Assembly: GCA_002404465.1 (NCBI GenBank)
Contig: DHJT01000002.1
Coordinates: 1-9,285 of the forward strand
DNA: 9,285 nucleotides
DNA from: Sutterella sp. UBA4713
GTDB taxonomy: Bacteria > Pseudomonadota > Gammaproteobacteria > Burkholderiales > Burkholderiaceae_F
Direction of reading: 5' to 3'
The stretch's first letter is position 1. Each line of letters starts with the position of its first letter. A program made the position numbers and the translations under genes. Below the pieces are notes generated by a model. It did no database searches and was not told the DNA's origin. It saw nothing but the letters and a program-made list of their open reading frames with translations. This document shows positions 6,909 to 9,285 of this stretch, one piece after another.

Positions 6909-8288
6909 CTAAAAGAAGCAAGCAACGACAAAAAGCATCGTCACATATCCGACCAGACAGGGTATTGCCGTACGTTTGACCATCGTAAGCGGATTGACTT
7001 TCGCAAAGCCTGCCACAATGATGATGACTCCGGCAACAGGAGAAATTGCGCGCAACATTTCGCTTGCCGTATGCATCATGAGCATGATGGTAATGCCGTC
7101 GGTGTTCAGTTGCTTAGCAACATCTGGGATGATGTATGCCAGACTCGTGAAGGCGGCGACGCCAGAGCCGGTTAAAACCGTGACAACGCCGATGACGGCA
7201 GAAAGCAAAACACCGGTTCCCGTGACATCGAGCCCGATTTCTTTTGCACCGTTAATGAGCATCGTCACAAGTCCGATGTTTTGTAATCCTGTGGCAAAGA
7301 ATGCCGCTACGAAGATTAGACCGATCGTGCTCGTGAGGATATTTCCCATGCCTTTGAACATCGCAAACGAGAGGTCAAAGGACTTTCTCACATCGCGCCG
7401 AACAACAAGATCCAGAATAAAGGACACAATCCAAGCGACAAACATCGCTGTCGCGACATTCATCGTCACGGTTTTGAAAACCATCTTGTTAAAAATAAGC
7501 AAAAGGACGATGGGCATAATCGGAAGAAGAGCATAAATTGCCGGAGTCTTTTCCAATTCTTGGCGCTTTTCTTCCAATTCCTTCAAGTTAAGTGTTTGGC
7601 CTTTAACGTTGTCTTTTCTGTCAAAGTAGTACTGCACGAAAACGTGACTGACAGCCATGGCCAAAACAACGGGAACGGCCATCGGCAACTGATAGTGCAC
7701 CAAGTACTCAATCGGGTCGAGGTTCACAAGGCCGGCTGCCATGACGGCCATGCCGGAAGCCGGTGCGTATCCGATGCACAAGACGCTTGCAATCACGGCC
7801 GCCGCCGCCAGGCTCGAGCATCCCACTCGGATAATCAAAGGATAGACGGTCACGACCATCAGCATCGCAAGGCCGGCTGCTGAGACGATCACTAATCCTA
7901 AGCAATGACCGAAAATAAAGACGGCTGCCAAAATTAGATACGGATTCTTGATGCTTGAAAGAGGTTTGGCGCAGACCGTGACAAAACGTTCGGAAGCGCC
8001 GATGGCTTGCATGTAAGCCGCAAAGCCGCCTGAGACCAAAATGATGAAGCCGACACCGGCAATTTGGGTACGAGAGATCGCACGCAAAAGTTCCATGAAG
8101 TCAAAGCCGACAAAGCCGGTGGAGGCAACATTTTTCGGAAGAATCGAGTCGACACCACTTAAAACGGCCAATAAATTTAAAGCTAAGCCGCCCAACAAAA
8201 GCACCATGTTGACTTGGTATTTTTTAATAACGGCCCATCCGGTTAAAAACAAAACGGCGACGCCGACCCATGGTAAAACACTTTGCAT
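6909..8288 (-). CDS. dcuC: DcuC-family C4-dicarboxylate carrier
   Basis: The 459-residue inner-membrane protein (E. coli DcuC has 461) has about 12 hydrophobic segments and a charged cytoplasmic-type loop at 222-248 splitting them into two halves. Motifs resembling the DcuC family include VLTGSGVAAF (371-380) and RAISPVAGVIIIVAG (413-427). Known members exchange or export C4-dicarboxylates, above all succinate efflux during fermentation or fumarate/succinate antiport in anaerobic respiration. AGAGGAG lies about 6 nt before the ATG. A small AAGCT/AGCTT hairpin sits in the leader at 8313-8326. The gene is first of a minus-strand pair with the hydrolase and divergent from hscA. The substrate is inferred from family only; other dicarboxylates or amino acids are possible, so the symbol is provisional. 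Confidence 0.8.
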   Translation of the reverse strand: MQSVLPWVGVAVLFLTGWAVIKKYQVNMVLLLGGLALNLLAVLSGVDSILPKNVASTGFVGFDFMELLRAISRTQIAGVGFIILVSGGFAAYMQAIGASERFVTVCAKPLSSIKNPYLILAAVFIFGHCLGLVIVSAAGLAMLMVVTVYPLIIRVGCSSLAAAAVIASVLCIGYAPASGMAVMAAGLVNLDPIEYLVHYQLPMAVPVVLAMAVSHVFVQYYFDRKDNVKGQTLNLKELEEKRQELEKTPAIYALLPIMPIVLLLIFNKMVFKTVTMNVATAMFVAWIVSFILDLVVRRDVRKSFDLSFAMFKGMGNILTSTIGLIFVAAFFATGLQNIGLVTMLINGAKEIGLDVTGTGVLLSAVIGVVTVLTGSGVAAFTSLAYIIPDVAKQLNTDGITIMLMMHTASEMLRAISPVAGVIIIVAGFAKVNPLTMVKRTAIPCLVGYVTMLFVVACFF

Positions 8289-8363
8289 GGCTCACTCCTC
8301 TTTGCAACGGCTAAGCTTTTGAGCTTGTGGAAAGTAGGTAAGAAATTTTGCCAGAAGTTAACG

Positions 8364-8404
8364 GATCTCAAAATAAGCCGAATTCCTTATCAAAGATCTC
8401 AAAA
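8364..8404. repeat. Direct repeat GATCTCAAAA, possible operator upstream of the dcuC-like gene
   Basis: Identical 10-mers lie at 8364-8373 and 8395-8404, 31 bp (about three helical turns) apart and 76 bases or more upstream of the transporter ATG. The phasing suits binding of a protein to the same face of the DNA. No known regulator motif is recognised. Confidence 0.35.
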
Positions 8405-8507
8405 GGTCATGAATTTTTGTTTTTATTTCCATTTTTGTTCCGAAAGCTCGTTGGCGATACTTAAAAACCGGCCGGATTTTGCGGATCAAATTCGTCAAGG
8501 ATATCGG

Positions 8508-8513
8508 TAAAAT
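8508..8513 (+). promoter_or_regulatory. Candidate -10 element reading toward hscA
   Basis: TAAAAT matches five of six bases of the sigma-70 -10 consensus. The bases 16-18 upstream (ATCAAA region, 8484-8490) do not resemble a -35. A start near 8520 would put the terminator hairpin at the very 5' end of the hscA message. Confidence 0.25.
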
Positions 8514-8522
8514 ACCCGCCGC

Positions 8523-8579
8523 AGAGGCCTTTTTTGTGGGTTGGTTTTTCGGCAACAAAAAAGCCCTCTTTTTGTTTTT
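8523..8579 (+). terminator. Strong intrinsic terminator-like hairpin upstream of hscA
   Basis: AGAGGCCTTTTTTG (8523-8536) and CAAAAAAGCCCTCT (8556-8569) form a 14-bp stem with a single mismatch and a 19-nt loop. It is followed on the plus strand by T4-G-T5. This is the best plus-strand terminator in the window, yet no recognised plus-strand gene precedes it within 2.5 kb. It may end an unannotated small RNA, act as an attenuator for hscA, or be a relic of a lost gene. Confidence 0.75.
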
Positions 8580-8582
8580 ATT

Positions 8583-8624
8583 CAGGGGCATGTGTCGGAA
8601 GGCCTCCGGCTTTTCCTGCCCTTG
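8583..8624 (+). repeat. Inverted repeat in the hscA leader
   Basis: CAGGGGCA (8583-8590) can pair with TGCCCTTG (8617-8624), eight pairs with one G-U. Inside, CGGA and TCCG form a short stem around AGGCC. The structure lies 40 bases before the hscA start and outside its weak ribosome binding region. A regulatory role is unproven. Confidence 0.4.
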
Positions 8625-8664
8625 TGAAAGAATCGACTTAAATTTTTTTTGAGAAAACCGTTTT

Positions 8665-9285
8665 ATGTCCGGACTCATGCAAATTGCGGAACCCGGTATG
8701 AGCTCCGCTCCCCACGAGGAGCGTCTTGCCGTTGGTATTGATTTGGGAACAACCAATTCCTTGGTTGCAACGGTTGTAAACGGCTCCGTGGAAGTCATTG
8801 CCGACGAAAAAGGGCGCAAGATTCTCCCGAGCATCGTGCGTTTTTTGCCCGATGGAACGGCTGAAGTCGGAGACGCGGCATCCGAACATCTGATTGACGA
8901 CGCTCCGAACACGATTTCTTCTGCAAAGCGTCTCATCGGACGTGATTTAACGGATATTCACGGACAAACGTTGCCGTATCGATTTTCCGCGTCGACGGGA
9001 GTCATTCGGATTGATACTTGTGCCGGAAAAAGAACCCCTATTGAAGTCAGTGCAGAAATTCTCAAGGCGTTAAAAAAACGCGCCGAAGACCGTTTGGGCG
9101 GGGAACTTACAGGAGCCGTTGTCACGGTTCCGGCATACTTCGACGATGCACAGCGTCAGGCTACGAAAGATGCGGCCCGCATAGCCGGTCTTGAAGTTTT
9201 ACGCCTTTTGAACGAACCGACGGCAGCCGCTCTTGCCTACGGACTTGATACCGGAGCCGAAGGACTTTATCTAGTGTACGACCTG
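8665..9285 (+). CDS. hscA: HscA, Hsp70-type Fe-S assembly chaperone, N-terminal 207 residues (3' end outside window)
   Basis: HscA uses ATP to release clusters from IscU, with HscB as co-chaperone. The frame is open from the ATG at 8665 to the window end, covering the first half of the nucleotide-binding domain. The start LMQIAEPGMSSAPHEERLA (4-22) is diagnostic of HscA rather than DnaK. It is followed by the phosphate-1 loop GIDLGTTNS at 24-32, NTISSAKRLIGR at 82-93, VTVPAYFDDAQRQATKDAAR at 153-172, and NEPTAAALAYGLD at 183-195. An internal ATG at 8677 would remove four residues. The upstream signal (GAG at 8651-8653, 11 nt away) is weak, so the exact start is not certain. In most proteobacteria hscA directly follows hscB; here about 2.65 kb separates them. 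Confidence 0.95.
   Translation, partial: MSGLMQIAEPGMSSAPHEERLAVGIDLGTTNSLVATVVNGSVEVIADEKGRKILPSIVRFLPDGTAEVGDAASEHLIDDAPNTISSAKRLIGRDLTDIHGQTLPYRFSASTGVIRIDTCAGKRTPIEVSAEILKALKKRAEDRLGGELTGAVVTVPAYFDDAQRQATKDAARIAGLEVLRLLNEPTAAALAYGLDTGAEGLYLVYDL

Larger units (their letters stand above)
8289..8664. other. Divergent intergenic region between dcuC-like gene and hscA
   Basis: These 376 AT-rich bases hold no convincing protein gene. Visible elements are a 10-bp direct repeat GATCTCAAAA at 8364-8373 and 8395-8404, a GC palindrome CCGGCCGG at 8468-8475 flanked by A and T runs, a TAAAAT -10-like hexamer at 8508-8513, a strong terminator hairpin at 8523-8579, and a second stem at 8583-8624. A promoter for each divergent gene must be here or nearby, but no clean -35/-10 pair is evident on either strand. 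Confidence 0.7.

Noticed and set aside
8283..8408. Longer plus-strand frame from 8283 through the divergent region
   Set aside because: It starts inside the 5' end of the dcuC-like gene on the other strand, has no ribosome binding site and shows no recognisable protein features.
8597..8606. Alternative pairing of the terminator left arm (GAGGCCTT) with AAGGCCTC downstream
   Set aside because: The pairing segment is transcribed after the terminator, so it could not prevent termination. AGGCCT is also self-complementary, so such matches are cheap.
6034..8624. Flanking hairpins on both sides of the dcuC-hydrolase block as insertion-element ends
   Set aside because: The two stems share only short GC-rich words. 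There is no clear matching terminal repeat, no target duplication and no transposase.
8358..8936. Minus-strand open frame of 192 codons crossing the hscA start
   Set aside because: It overlaps the well-supported hscA N-terminus and the terminator hairpin. The protein looks like low-quality antisense sequence.

Overview
The window reads as ordinary chromosome of a Gram-negative proteobacterium. The isc-type Fe-S assembly genes are strongly proteobacterial, periplasmic binding proteins with Sec signals imply an outer membrane, and a DcuC-type carrier suggests an anaerobic or fermentative lifestyle. A host-associated betaproteobacterium such as a member of Sutterellaceae would fit, but that is inference from gene content and style, not proven by the sequence. 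Base composition looks even across the window, with no insertion sequence, tRNA, rRNA or CRISPR array.

Layout. (1) Positions 1-351 hold the 3' end of an unrecognised plus-strand gene. (2) A minus-strand operon, read from 2835 down to 428, encodes two closely related periplasmic amino-acid binding proteins and one membrane permease of a polar amino acid ABC importer. It ends in a clear intrinsic terminator at 379-406. No ATPase gene is present. (3) A divergent intergenic region (2836-3100) carries two IscR-type operators. It precedes the plus-strand isc operon iscR-iscS-iscU-iscA-hscB (3101-6012), which is tightly packed. (4) Where hscA would normally follow, there are hairpins and a terminator (6034-6127), then a minus-strand pair: a DcuC-family transporter (8288-6909) and an alpha/beta hydrolase (6899-6126) whose ribosome binding site overlaps the transporter stop. 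(5) A 376-base intergenic region has a strong plus-strand terminator hairpin (8523-8579) and possible leader structure. (6) hscA starts at 8665 and runs off the right edge.

Working together: IscR senses Fe-S status and probably represses its own operon. IscS supplies sulfur from cysteine, IscU is the scaffold, IscA is an A-type carrier, and HscB with HscA releases the cluster from IscU. IscU keeps the LPPVK chaperone-recognition motif, so HscA is expected to be a working partner even though its gene is separated from hscB by about 2.65 kb of oppositely oriented DNA. That split isc locus, with its unexplained terminator and leader before hscA, is the most noteworthy feature. I did not find a clearly new biological system.
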